Notes under the pieces: generated by a model
The model's input: only the letters and a program-made list of their open reading frames with translations
The model's database searches: none
Told to the model about the DNA's origin: nothing
Part shown: positions 40,849 through 48,318 of the stretch, in pieces
Layout of the letters: each line of letters opens with the position of its first letter
How positions within the stretch are numbered: the first letter of the stretch is position 1
Translations under genes and position numbers: made by a program
Assembly: GCF_000024785.1 (NCBI RefSeq)
Contig: NC_013441.1
Span: 558,001-622,000 of the forward strand
DNA length: 64,000 bases
From: Gordonia bronchialis DSM 43247
GTDB lineage: Bacteria; Actinomycetota; Actinomycetes; Mycobacteriales; Mycobacteriaceae
Direction: 5' to 3'

Positions 40849-43068
40849 TCACTCTCCTGCGTCCGGTGCGTACGGATTGTTGATGAACGTGTAGCCGGGG
40901 GCGAACGGATTGCACCCGGGTTCGGCCGGTACGGGCGGCGTGGGCCGCTTCACCCGCTTGGGTTTCGACCTCGGCGTCGTGGGCTTGGCCGGCGGTGCGG
41001 GCGTCGGCCGCTCTCCCGTGGCCACCAGGCCGCCGACCACCGCCGGGCCCATCGATGCCTGATCGACCGGAGGGTCGACAGGGCCGTCGGTGTCGGCTAA
41101 TGGATCGGCGAACCCTACGTTGACCACGTCGACGTCGTCGCGGCGCAACAGGCCGCGGTAGTTGGCCTTGAGCATGTCGCCGGGGATGGTGGCCCGGCGG
41201 GTCCGGTAGTTCTTGTCGCCGGGCTTGGTCGAGGTGTCGCCCCAGTTGACCAGGGAGTACTCGACGATCAGCGGCTCGGGGTCGACCATGCGCCGGGCCG
41301 GACGATGCTGGGCGGTGTGGTCGTCGCAGTACCACTGCGAGGTGGGATCGGCGTCGACGAGCTGGACCAGCTCGGAGATGAACTTGTTCTTGCCGATCGG
41401 CTTGGAGTTGGGCATGTAGCGGCCCATCCAGGCCACGTAGAACTCGTGCAGGAACGGGAACGGCAGCAGATCCCACTGGAAGAGCATCTGGTTCTCGTTC
41501 CAGAACGCGCGCACGGGGTCGTTGGACTCGCGGAACTGGTTGAGCGCGGCCTGCACGGCGGCGGGCTCGGGCAGCTCGTAGTAGTCCATGGTGAGCACCC
41601 GGCGGAGCACGTACTCGAGCACCTCGGGCCGGCGGAGGTAGTCGTCCTTGATGTATTTGCGCTCGGCGCCGGTGAAGCACTTCTCGAAGGGCACGAAGAT
41701 CTGCCGGCGGTAGATCGACTCCGACTTGTCCTTGAAGACGGGCTCGTCGTTGAGGCACTGCACCATGAAGCCGAAGTGCTGGTGGGCGATCGGCGCCTTG
41801 TACTTGCGGTTGATGGTGATCACGTCGTTGGTGATCACCGCCTTGAAGTTGGCGGCCTTCTCCACGAAGGTGCCCACGTCGTTCTCGTCGACGAGGATGG
41901 CATTGGCCCTGGTCAGCGGCTCCAGCAGAAAGTCCTTGCCGAAGTCGGCCAGCGGGATGGAGGCGTAGTTGCCCACCCCGAGCATGTTGCGCATGAGCGA
42001 CAACAGCGTGCCCTTGCCGTTGTTGCCCTTGCGCGAATAGAAGAACATGGCTTTGTTCCAGCTGTTGTAGGGCCGCGCGATGGCGCCGATGCCCTTCCAC
42101 AGCAGGTCGACGACCTCGGGATCGTCGGACAGGCTGGCCATCCAGCTCTCGACGTCCCACTGGTCGCCGTCGGGGGTGTCGAAGACGGGGTTCTGCGCAT
42201 CGGGGTTCCAGTCGACGTCGAGCTTGGCCAGGAAGACGTACTTCGGATCAAATTCGTGGAACACCGGCGAGCCGCCGTTGTAGTCGACCACGCCGTTGCG
42301 GCAAGCGATCAGGTCGCGGTCGCCGCCGCGGGTGACGGTGGGCGCGAAATCACCCATCGCGGCGAGCACGTCGGAGAACTCCTTGACCGACATGTTCGGC
42401 TGGTAACGGCGCGCGATCTTGCGCAGGTGGCCGACCTCGGAGCGGTAGGTGCCGAAGTGCTCGCTGGTGGGGTCGTCGTCGTAGGCGGCCAGGATGTTGA
42501 GGTCGGGATCGGTGTTGGAGGTCGAGGGCGTGATCGACACGACCGAGTAGAGAGCGCCCATCAGGCGGGCGACCTCGGCGAAACCGAGCTGCGTGAGCAT
42601 GTTGCGCTTGGTACCGATCAGCGCCGGCGGATTGTCCTCAGAGCCCTTGATCAGGGCGTTCTCATACGCGATGCGGTCGTTGATGCGGCCGACGAGATCC
42701 TGGGCCACATCGCGGGTGCCCTGCTTGGCGCATTCGGCGCGCTGGGCGGGGGTGCCCTTGGTGCCGCCGGAGACCATGTGGCGCAGCGTCGGCAGGTTGT
42801 CGGGCGAGAGGTAATCATCGGTGACCGTGGCCGCGAGGATGGCGGTCGGGGTGGCATAGGGGATGCCGTCGCGGTTACGCCCGGGAGCGGTGCTGGCCGA
42901 CCCCCGGAGGGACTCTTTGACATCCGCGACGCGCCGTAGCAGCGCTTCCTCGGGATCTGTCGGCCCGCCCGGAACAGCCTCGACGACGTCGTCGGGGAGG
43001 TCCGGAGCAGAAATTGAATCGAGATCAACGGCGTCGAAATCGACGCCGTTGCTTTCATTGTTATACAC
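40849..43068 (-). CDS. Primase-helicase replication protein (SF3, P4/D5 type)
   Basis: 739 residues from GTG 43068. The C-terminal helicase has Walker A RKGNNGKGTLLSLMRNM, Walker B region ANAILVDENDVG and motif C NDVITINRKYKAPIAHQH with FMVQCLND. The N-terminal 300 residues carry the D5-N region (GDRDLIACRNGVVDY). It probably initiates at the iteron origin downstream of its operon. No Shine-Dalgarno is visible; the start may be leaderless. Confidence 0.88.
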   Translation of the reverse strand: MYNNESNGVDFDAVDLDSISAPDLPDDVVEAVPGGPTDPEEALLRRVADVKESLRGSASTAPGRNRDGIPYATPTAILAATVTDDYLSPDNLPTLRHMVSGGTKGTPAQRAECAKQGTRDVAQDLVGRINDRIAYENALIKGSEDNPPALIGTKRNMLTQLGFAEVARLMGALYSVVSITPSTSNTDPDLNILAAYDDDPTSEHFGTYRSEVGHLRKIARRYQPNMSVKEFSDVLAAMGDFAPTVTRGGDRDLIACRNGVVDYNGGSPVFHEFDPKYVFLAKLDVDWNPDAQNPVFDTPDGDQWDVESWMASLSDDPEVVDLLWKGIGAIARPYNSWNKAMFFYSRKGNNGKGTLLSLMRNMLGVGNYASIPLADFGKDFLLEPLTRANAILVDENDVGTFVEKAANFKAVITNDVITINRKYKAPIAHQHFGFMVQCLNDEPVFKDKSESIYRRQIFVPFEKCFTGAERKYIKDDYLRRPEVLEYVLRRVLTMDYYELPEPAAVQAALNQFRESNDPVRAFWNENQMLFQWDLLPFPFLHEFYVAWMGRYMPNSKPIGKNKFISELVQLVDADPTSQWYCDDHTAQHRPARRMVDPEPLIVEYSLVNWGDTSTKPGDKNYRTRRATIPGDMLKANYRGLLRRDDVDVVNVGFADPLADTDGPVDPPVDQASMGPAVVGGLVATGERPTPAPPAKPTTPRSKPKRVKRPTPPVPAEPGCNPFAPGYTFINNPYAPDAGE

Positions 43069-43134
43069 TGATCGTGACTTTCTGGTCAGAGCGCGTCAGG
43101 TCCGTCAAAAACGTGAAGCGCTTGGTTTTCGGAG

Positions 43135-43157
43135 ACGCCGCCCCCTTCGGGCGGCGT
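43135..43157 (+). terminator. Hairpin with T-rich tail
   Basis: ACGCCGCCC / GGGCGGCGT with a five-base loop, followed on the + strand by a T-rich tract. It lies between the HTH gene and the rep gene and so faces any incoming + strand transcript. Confidence 0.55.
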
Positions 43158-43167
43158 TTCTGCTTTC

Positions 43168-43368
43168 TTATGCGGCCGGCGCGGCAGGCGAATCGGCCCC
43201 GGCTTCGGCCGGGACGGCCGCGCGCGGAATCCGATAGGTCGCACCCTTTGCGATCTGGTGGACGCCCGGGATGAGCCCAGCCCGAATCCGGTCGTAGACG
43301 GCCCATTTCGAGATCCGCATCAAGGCGGCGTATTCCGAAACTGTCAAGTATCCCGCCGTTTTCGCCAT
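43168..43368 (-). CDS. AlpA/excisionase-type HTH protein
   Basis: 66 residues. TVSEYAALMRISKWAVYDRIRAG is a winged helix-turn-helix of the excisionase/MerR-like type with a short Ala/Pro tail. Located upstream of rep on the same strand. Candidate recombination directionality factor or rep regulator. Confidence 0.7.
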   Translation of the reverse strand: MAKTAGYLTVSEYAALMRISKWAVYDRIRAGLIPGVHQIAKGATYRIPRAAVPAEAGADSPAAPAA

Positions 43369-43561
43369 TGTCGCCCCGCTTCCATTCGTCGAATTCCTGA
43401 CCCCAAATCTACCCACAGAAACACCCTTGTCCACGGCATCGCCGCAGGCAGTGGCCGATTCTGTCCTCGTCAGGGCATCGATTTCCGACCCGTCACAAAG
43501 AACTCGACTTTCACATTTACCCAGGTCGCAGAAAATGGGACTTTCTTCATATGAATTCACT

Positions 43562-43990
43562 TCAGGCCTCCGACGCGCGCGCAGAAACACCAGTGTGATC
43601 CTGGTCATAATCACGTCGGTGAGTAGCCCGGAGTCCGTCGCCGACCGCTCGCGCGACAACGCCGATCTGCGCATCGGTCAGCGGCGGTGCGGCGGCCACC
43701 AGCGCGGCGACGGCGGCATCCACCTCGCTCGGCACCGTTGGCGGGATCGAGGGTCGGCAGCGCCCGGCCATCCAGGCGGCCCAGTCGGCCTCGGTGACGC
43801 GCCACCCCGTGCTGACGAAGACGGCGGGTAGACGGCCGGACCTGATCGCGCGCAGCACTGTAGCCCTGCACGGCGCACCAGGCAGAGCTATGTAATGGGC
43901 GACGGGACGGTAGCCGGGGTCGGCGGTGATGGCGATGGATTCAAAAACGGCAGGCAAGGCCCACTCCTCGGAGTTGGGCACCCTGCACAT
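43562..43990 (-). CDS. Hypothetical HTH-containing protein
   Basis: 142 residues from ATG 43990. The middle part GAPCRATVLRAIRSGRLPAVFVSTGWRVTEADWAAWMAG looks like a helix-turn-helix with wing of the Xis/AlpA kind. The start lies in a small hairpin (CCCTGC/GCAGGG). Possible third small regulator of the element. Confidence 0.5.
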   Translation of the reverse strand: MCRVPNSEEWALPAVFESIAITADPGYRPVAHYIALPGAPCRATVLRAIRSGRLPAVFVSTGWRVTEADWAAWMAGRCRPSIPPTVPSEVDAAVAALVAAAPPLTDAQIGVVARAVGDGLRATHRRDYDQDHTGVSARASEA

Positions 43991-44275
43991 TTCGCAGGGC
44001 CCCTGCCGGGGTAGATCCCTGCTAGCGCGGTTATGGCCCGCGCGGGCCTCGTCGTCAGTCGATCCCCCGGCATACGCAGCTGACGGCCTGCTGTGCCGGA
44101 TCGGCGGGAATAAACGTTACAGCCGGGGGGAATCCCACCCCGCACCCGGCGTGGTGCATTGGTAAGTCGGCAACAACGATACCGCACCAGAACAACCGGC
44201 ACCACCCAAAACACACCATTGCAGACCGGTATTCCGATCCGCGACAGACTGTCCTAAATGTCCGATTATCCGCCA

Positions 44276-44637
44276 TGTACCGTTTTTGCACCGTCTTCGC
44301 GAATCAGTCCGCGGTGCACAATTCACGGCATCGTCGCAGGTCAGACAGGGTGTGTCCTGTTGTCCCGAAAGATGCCCCCATTTCAAAAAGTCCTACGCCT
44401 CCGACTGGCTCGAGGCGGATTCACGATGTTGGCCATAGAAGTTGTCGACGATGTCGCAATCCGCGGTGCAAATCGCCACCACAACCCTGTGACCTGCGGA
44501 AACGATGGAATTGCACCTGTACCGCGGATTTCCAAGATCCGGTACACGATGTCGCTAGGCGGCTGACCTGCGACGATGCTTAATTACTTGTACCTACTTT
44601 GAGCTTAGAAAAACGGTACACGAGAAAAAGCGGTACA
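44276..44637. promoter_or_regulatory. Cluster of TGTACCG/CGGTACA motifs
   Basis: The 7-mer or its complement occurs at 44276, 44519, 44540, 44614 and 44631, with a near copy (TGTACC) at 44590. Two pairs are inverted (44519 with 44540, 44590 with 44614). The interval 43991-44640 has no convincing gene and is less GC-rich than its surroundings. It is likely a control region for the 43990 gene or the adjacent array. Confidence 0.45.
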
Positions 44638-44646
44638 GAAGGAGAT

Positions 44647-45076
44647 GAGAGCGGCGGTTGAGGTGGCCGACACGGGAAGAGATGAGAGCGGCGGTTGAGG
44701 TGGCCGACACGGGAAGAGATGAGAGCGGCGGTTGAGGTGGCCGACACGGGAAGAGATGAGAGCGGCGGTTGAGGTGGCCGACACGGGAAGAGATGAGAGC
44801 GGCGGTTGAGGTGGCCGACACGGGAAGAGATGAGAGCGGCGGTTGAGGTGGCCGACACGGGAAGAGATGAGAGCGGCGGTTGAGGTGGCCGACACGGGAA
44901 GAGATGAGAGCGGCGGTTGAGGTGGCCGACACGGGAAGAGATGAGAGCGGCGGTTGAGGTGGCCGACACGGGAAGAGATGAGAGCGGCGGTTGAGGTGGC
45001 CGACACGGGAAGAGATGAGAGCGGCGGTTGAGGTGGCCGACACGGGAAGAGATGAGAGCGGCGGTTGAGGTGGCCG
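44647..45076. repeat. Perfect 37-bp tandem array, 11.6 copies
   Basis: Eleven full identical units plus 23 bases of a twelfth; unit begins GAGAGCGGCGGTTGAGGTGG. No spacers, so not CRISPR. It stops five bases before the stop codon of the integrase gene. Each unit contains GGGAAGAG then ATG, opening a 17-codon frame that closes in the next unit. Identity of all copies implies recent amplification or selection. Confidence 0.95.
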
Positions 45077-45081
45077 TCGTC

Positions 45082-46815
45082 TTACTCCACCGAATCGCCC
45101 TCGTCAGGATCTCCCTGCGTCCAATGGATCTGAGCGAGTACATCCGGCAGCGACTCCTCCGCCCGCTTCAAAACCGGATCATCGACGGACCATGCCCAGC
45201 CGCCCCGCGCTTTTAGTTCCGCCGCCGATGCCACCCACCCCGGCAGTGCCCCCGACTCCAAATTCGGCGCGCCCATGTCGATCTCGAAAGAATCGATCTT
45301 CGTCCGACCGCCCTCGGTGCTCGACAACCACGTCGCTCGTATCCCGTGCTCCCGCAACCAAGCCGTCCGCGTCGCCGAGTCCGATCTTTCCCACCACGCC
45401 CGCACGGTCTCACCGGTGCCCTCGTACCGCCACGACGGCGCTTCGACGGGCCGGACGCGCAACTCCTCCTGCCGTTCCGTCAGCGCTCGGATGCGGCCAT
45501 CCAGCCGTTCACGCTGCGGCGTGCCGCGCCTGAACGCCCCCGTGCCGAGTTGGTCGGTGAGGTCGCCGAGCAGCTCGTCGACCTCAGCCAGCTCGCTGCG
45601 CGAATCGTTGCCGCTGAACCAGACTCGCGTCATCCGCTCCATCGAGCCCAGCCGCTCCAGGACGTGCGCCTCGACCTCGTGGTCGGCCCAGTCGAGCGGC
45701 ACGCTCCTGTTGTCGCACGGACCGAGCGCCCCGGCCGCACCCGAACGGTCTTGGGCGAACGCGCAGCGATACCGCGGCTTGCGGCCCGGTCCGCCCGTGA
45801 GCCGGTATGCGGGTCTGCCACACTCGCCGCAAAACAGGACCTGTAAGAGCAATCCCGACGTCACCGTCGCGGTGCGATCGACCTCGCGCGACCGCAGCGC
45901 CGCGCCGAGACGGTCGAAAACCGCTCGGGTCAGGATCGGCTCGGCCCGCACCACCGGAGCCCCCGTCTCGTCGGTGACGACGAACTCAGGACCTAAGATC
46001 CGCTGTCCCTTGGCGTCACGCTGAATCTCCCCCTTCGCGTCGAGCACGGGGTCGCGGGTGACGATCTGACCCAACAGCGTTCGCGACAGCAAGCTCTCTT
46101 TCATCCTCTGGCTCGACCACGCGTAGCCCTTGACCTCCCGTCCCTTGACCTGGGCGAATCGGTCTTTTGGCGTCAGTACCCCGCGCTTGGTCAGGTCCGC
46201 GGCAATCGGCCGCAGCCGCTCGCCAGCCAGGACGCGCTCGGCGACCTCCTGGATGACCTCGACCTGCTGCGGATCTTGAACGAGCCGCCACACTTTGTCG
46301 TCGCCGCGCTCGGGCACGTACCCCCACGGCGGCACCCCGCCGCGCCACTTGCCCGACCTGATGTTGTGCGTCGACGCCGAGGCGTTACGGGCGCTGATCG
46401 CCGCCAGCTCCATCTCCGCCGTTTTGGCGACGAGCATCGCGATGATGTCACCGAACGGCGCGGTCAGGTCCAGAAACGCCTCGGTCGCGCTCACGATCGC
46501 GACGTCGCGCTCCTGTCCCCAACGGATCACGTCGGCGAGGTCAAGGAGCCGCCTGACAAGCCGGTCCATGCGATACATGACGATCACGTCGATCTCGTTG
46601 TGTCTGTTGGCCAGCCAAGGACCGAGCTGCGGCCGATCGAAAGGCGTTGTCGCACCGGCACTTACATCGAGGTCTTCGGCGACGCCTACAACCTCGTATC
46701 CGCGCTGATCGCACAACTCGCGACACGCCTCCAGTTGGCGCTCCGGCGATGTGGTCGCGTCGGTGACCCGCGACAGTCGGACGACGATCAGCGCCCTCGG
46801 CCTCGATTTCCCCAT
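45082..46815 (-). CDS. Large serine integrase
   Basis: 577 residues. Catalytic Ser in IVVRLSRVTDATTSPERQ (about residue 15), VMYRMDRLVRR, and EMELAAISARNA lead to the recombinase domain (SGKWRGGVPPWGYVP), the zinc ribbon (LFCGECGRPAYR ... YRCAF ... CDN) and a coiled-coil C-terminus. It integrated the element into the pilin gene; its start is about 40 bp from the right junction, so attP lies just upstream. Intact. Excision needs a directionality factor; small HTH genes at 17548, 43168 and 43562 are candidates. Confidence 0.95.
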   Translation of the reverse strand: MGKSRPRALIVVRLSRVTDATTSPERQLEACRELCDQRGYEVVGVAEDLDVSAGATTPFDRPQLGPWLANRHNEIDVIVMYRMDRLVRRLLDLADVIRWGQERDVAIVSATEAFLDLTAPFGDIIAMLVAKTAEMELAAISARNASASTHNIRSGKWRGGVPPWGYVPERGDDKVWRLVQDPQQVEVIQEVAERVLAGERLRPIAADLTKRGVLTPKDRFAQVKGREVKGYAWSSQRMKESLLSRTLLGQIVTRDPVLDAKGEIQRDAKGQRILGPEFVVTDETGAPVVRAEPILTRAVFDRLGAALRSREVDRTATVTSGLLLQVLFCGECGRPAYRLTGGPGRKPRYRCAFAQDRSGAAGALGPCDNRSVPLDWADHEVEAHVLERLGSMERMTRVWFSGNDSRSELAEVDELLGDLTDQLGTGAFRRGTPQRERLDGRIRALTERQEELRVRPVEAPSWRYEGTGETVRAWWERSDSATRTAWLREHGIRATWLSSTEGGRTKIDSFEIDMGAPNLESGALPGWVASAAELKARGGWAWSVDDPVLKRAEESLPDVLAQIHWTQGDPDEGDSVE

Positions 46816-46853
46816 GTTGGATCATCCTACAAGGGCATGAATAACGACTTACT

Positions 46854-46862
46854 GAGTACGCG
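46854..46862. other. Right attachment site (attR) crossover region
   Basis: GAG-TAC-GCG is the point where pilin coding sequence resumes. Only TAC is shared with attL at the crossover, consistent with the 2-3-bp cores of serine integrases. Confidence 0.75.
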
Positions 46863-46982
46863 ATCGGCACCATCGCGGCCGCGGCCTTCGGCGCCATCCT
46901 CTACACGGTCGTCACCGGCGACAACATTGTCAGCGCGCTCACCGGCATCATCGGTAAGGCGCTCAACACCTCGGTCGGGTGA
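46854..46982 (+). pseudogene. Flp/Tad pilin (DUF4244), 3' part
   Basis: 42 residues starting Glu-Tyr, with the hydrophobic helix AIGTIAAAAFGAILYTVVTG and the C-terminal NTSVG. There is no start codon in frame: a TAA lies four codons upstream. It cannot be made unless the element leaves. The tadE start overlaps its stop, so downstream translation may also suffer. Confidence 0.9.
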
Positions 46983-47383
46983 GCTCGCCGGAGTGCATCT
47001 GGAAGCGGTTGCGCCGCATCGCCTCCGACGAGCGGGGGATGGTCACTGTGGAGGCGGCGTATGCGATCGCCGCAATCGTGGTGACCGTTCTCATCGCCGT
47101 CGGCGGGGTCAGCGCGATGATCGCGCAGATCCGCTGTACCGACGCCGCGCGTGAGGTGGCGCGGCTGACCGCGGCAGGTGACGGTGGTGCGCGCGACGCC
47201 GGGCAGCGGATGGTCGGCGACGATGTGACCATCGCGATTGCCGAAGAGCACGAACGGGTTTCGGTGGTCGTCAGCTCGCATGTGCTGTTCCTGCCCGGGC
47301 TGACGGTATCGGCGACGGCGGTGGCCGTGAAGGAGCCGCGGGGTGAGGACCAGGTGGACTTCGCACCGGGTGTGACGCCGTGA
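46979..47383 (+). CDS. tadE: TadE-like minor pilin
   Basis: 134 residues from GTG overlapping the pilin stop. RRIASDERGMVTVEAAYAI carries the prepilin-like cleavage region with Glu+5, followed by the hydrophobic helix AAIVVTVLIAVGGVSAMI. Rv3655c-like. Its natural promoter is on the far side of the element, so transcription now depends on an element promoter or read-through. Confidence 0.85.
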   Translation: MSSPECIWKRLRRIASDERGMVTVEAAYAIAAIVVTVLIAVGGVSAMIAQIRCTDAAREVARLTAAGDGGARDAGQRMVGDDVTIAIAEEHERVSVVVSSHVLFLPGLTVSATAVAVKEPRGEDQVDFAPGVTP

Positions 47384-47751
47384 GGGCAACCGGATCGCTG
47401 GTCTCCGACGAGCGTGGCGTCGCAACGGTGTTGGGCGCCTTTGTGATTGCCGCACTCGCGGCCGTCACCGTGCTGGTGCTCTACATCGGTGCCGCGGTCG
47501 TGGCCAGGCATCGCGCGCAGTCGGCGGCGGATCTGTCGGCGCTGGCGGCGACCGTCGCCCACGCCGAGGCGCAGCAGGAGCCCTGCGTGGCGGCGCGGGA
47601 GCTGGCGTCGGCGCAGCGTCCGCCGGCACAGCTGACCGACTGCCGCATCGACGGCGACGACGTGATCGTGCGGACGACCATTCCGATCGACCTGGGTCTA
47701 TTCGGGGTGCGGGCGGCGTCGGCGCAGGCCCGGGCGGGTCCGGTCGGATGA
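47380..47751 (+). CDS. TadG/Rv3654c-like pseudopilin
   Basis: 123 residues from GTG 47380, overlapping tadE. DERGVATVLGAFVIAALAAVTVL is the TadE/G-type N-terminal helix; AQSAADLSALAAT follows as in the helicase/secretion-neighbourhood family. Last gene of the tad operon. Confidence 0.8.
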   Translation: MRATGSLVSDERGVATVLGAFVIAALAAVTVLVLYIGAAVVARHRAQSAADLSALAATVAHAEAQQEPCVAARELASAQRPPAQLTDCRIDGDDVIVRTTIPIDLGLFGVRAASAQARAGPVG

Positions 47752-47760
47752 GATCACCGG

Positions 47761-48318
47761 TCAGTCCTCGGTGTCGTCGCCGCTGTCGACGACGATCTCC
47801 TTGGGATACACCCGCACCGATTTCAGTGGCGCGAACCAGATCTGGTGGAAGTGCACGGCGGTGTCGCCGCGGTAGGCGAGTTCGAAGATCTCCGCGGTGC
47901 CCGGCGTGGGAATCCACGGACGCACCGCCCGCACGAATGCCGACCAGTGGATGAGCTCACCCTCGGTGAGGAAGCCGCCGGCCGCGGCCCAGGTCTCCCC
48001 GGAGTGGTTGTCGGTCGCGGCGAGGTAGACCTCGCCGAGCGCGGGTGCGATCCGCGGCCCCACCAGCGCGCTCTGCAGATACCACTGGGCGGTGGTCACC
48101 ACGCGGGTGAACCCGCCGGAACGGGCGGCGCACCACGCGTAGTGCACATCGAGGGCGTCGAGTGCCTCCGCCTCGGAGAAGAACACGTCGCTCTCACCGA
48201 TGGAAGAGGGCAGGCTGTCGGTGTCCTCGATGGGCCGCGCCAGCAGGAAGTACACCTGCGACTGGCGGGTGATCAGGCGAGGCGCGTCGATCCCCCGGTT
48301 TGACGCATCGTCATACAT
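47761..48318 (-). CDS. Conserved hypothetical protein
   Basis: 185 residues, no membrane segment or signal. Trp-rich strands (VHYAWCAARSGGFTRVV; HFHQIWFAPLKSV). Its start overlaps the helicase stop by eight bases, so it is cotranscribed with it. Function unknown. Confidence 0.6.
   Translation of the reverse strand: MYDDASNRGIDAPRLITRQSQVYFLLARPIEDTDSLPSSIGESDVFFSEAEALDALDVHYAWCAARSGGFTRVVTTAQWYLQSALVGPRIAPALGEVYLAATDNHSGETWAAAGGFLTEGELIHWSAFVRAVRPWIPTPGTAEIFELAYRGDTAVHFHQIWFAPLKSVRVYPKEIVVDSGDDTED

Larger units (their letters stand above)
14474..46857. mobile_element. Integrative plasmid/ICE inserted in the Flp pilin gene
   Basis: About 32.4 kb. Bounded by the two halves of one pilin gene, with a large serine integrase starting about 40 bp inside the right end. 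It contains replication (iterons, primase-helicase), transfer (relaxase, MobC-like, TraG/VirD4-like), restriction-modification, antirestriction, regulators and many small unknown genes. No capsid, portal or tail genes are present, so it is not a prophage. An ISL3-family insertion has broken its coupling-protein gene. Backbone gene order continues without loss on both sides. Confidence 0.9.

Noticed and set aside
41305..42939. Plus-strand open frame of about 540 codons
   Set aside because: It is antisense to the primase-helicase, which has clear SF3 motifs.
44647..45076. CRISPR array
   Set aside because: Units are directly joined with no spacers and no cas genes are near.
44580..45143. Minus-strand 187-residue repetitive reading frame across the 37-bp array
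   Set aside because: A 37-bp period without stops keeps all frames open for as long as the array lasts; there is no ribosome site and the frame runs into the integrase end. It is a by-product of the repeat.
14474..46857. Prophage
   Set aside because: No terminase, portal, capsid, tail or lysis genes; relaxase, coupling protein and iterons indicate a conjugative or integrative plasmid.
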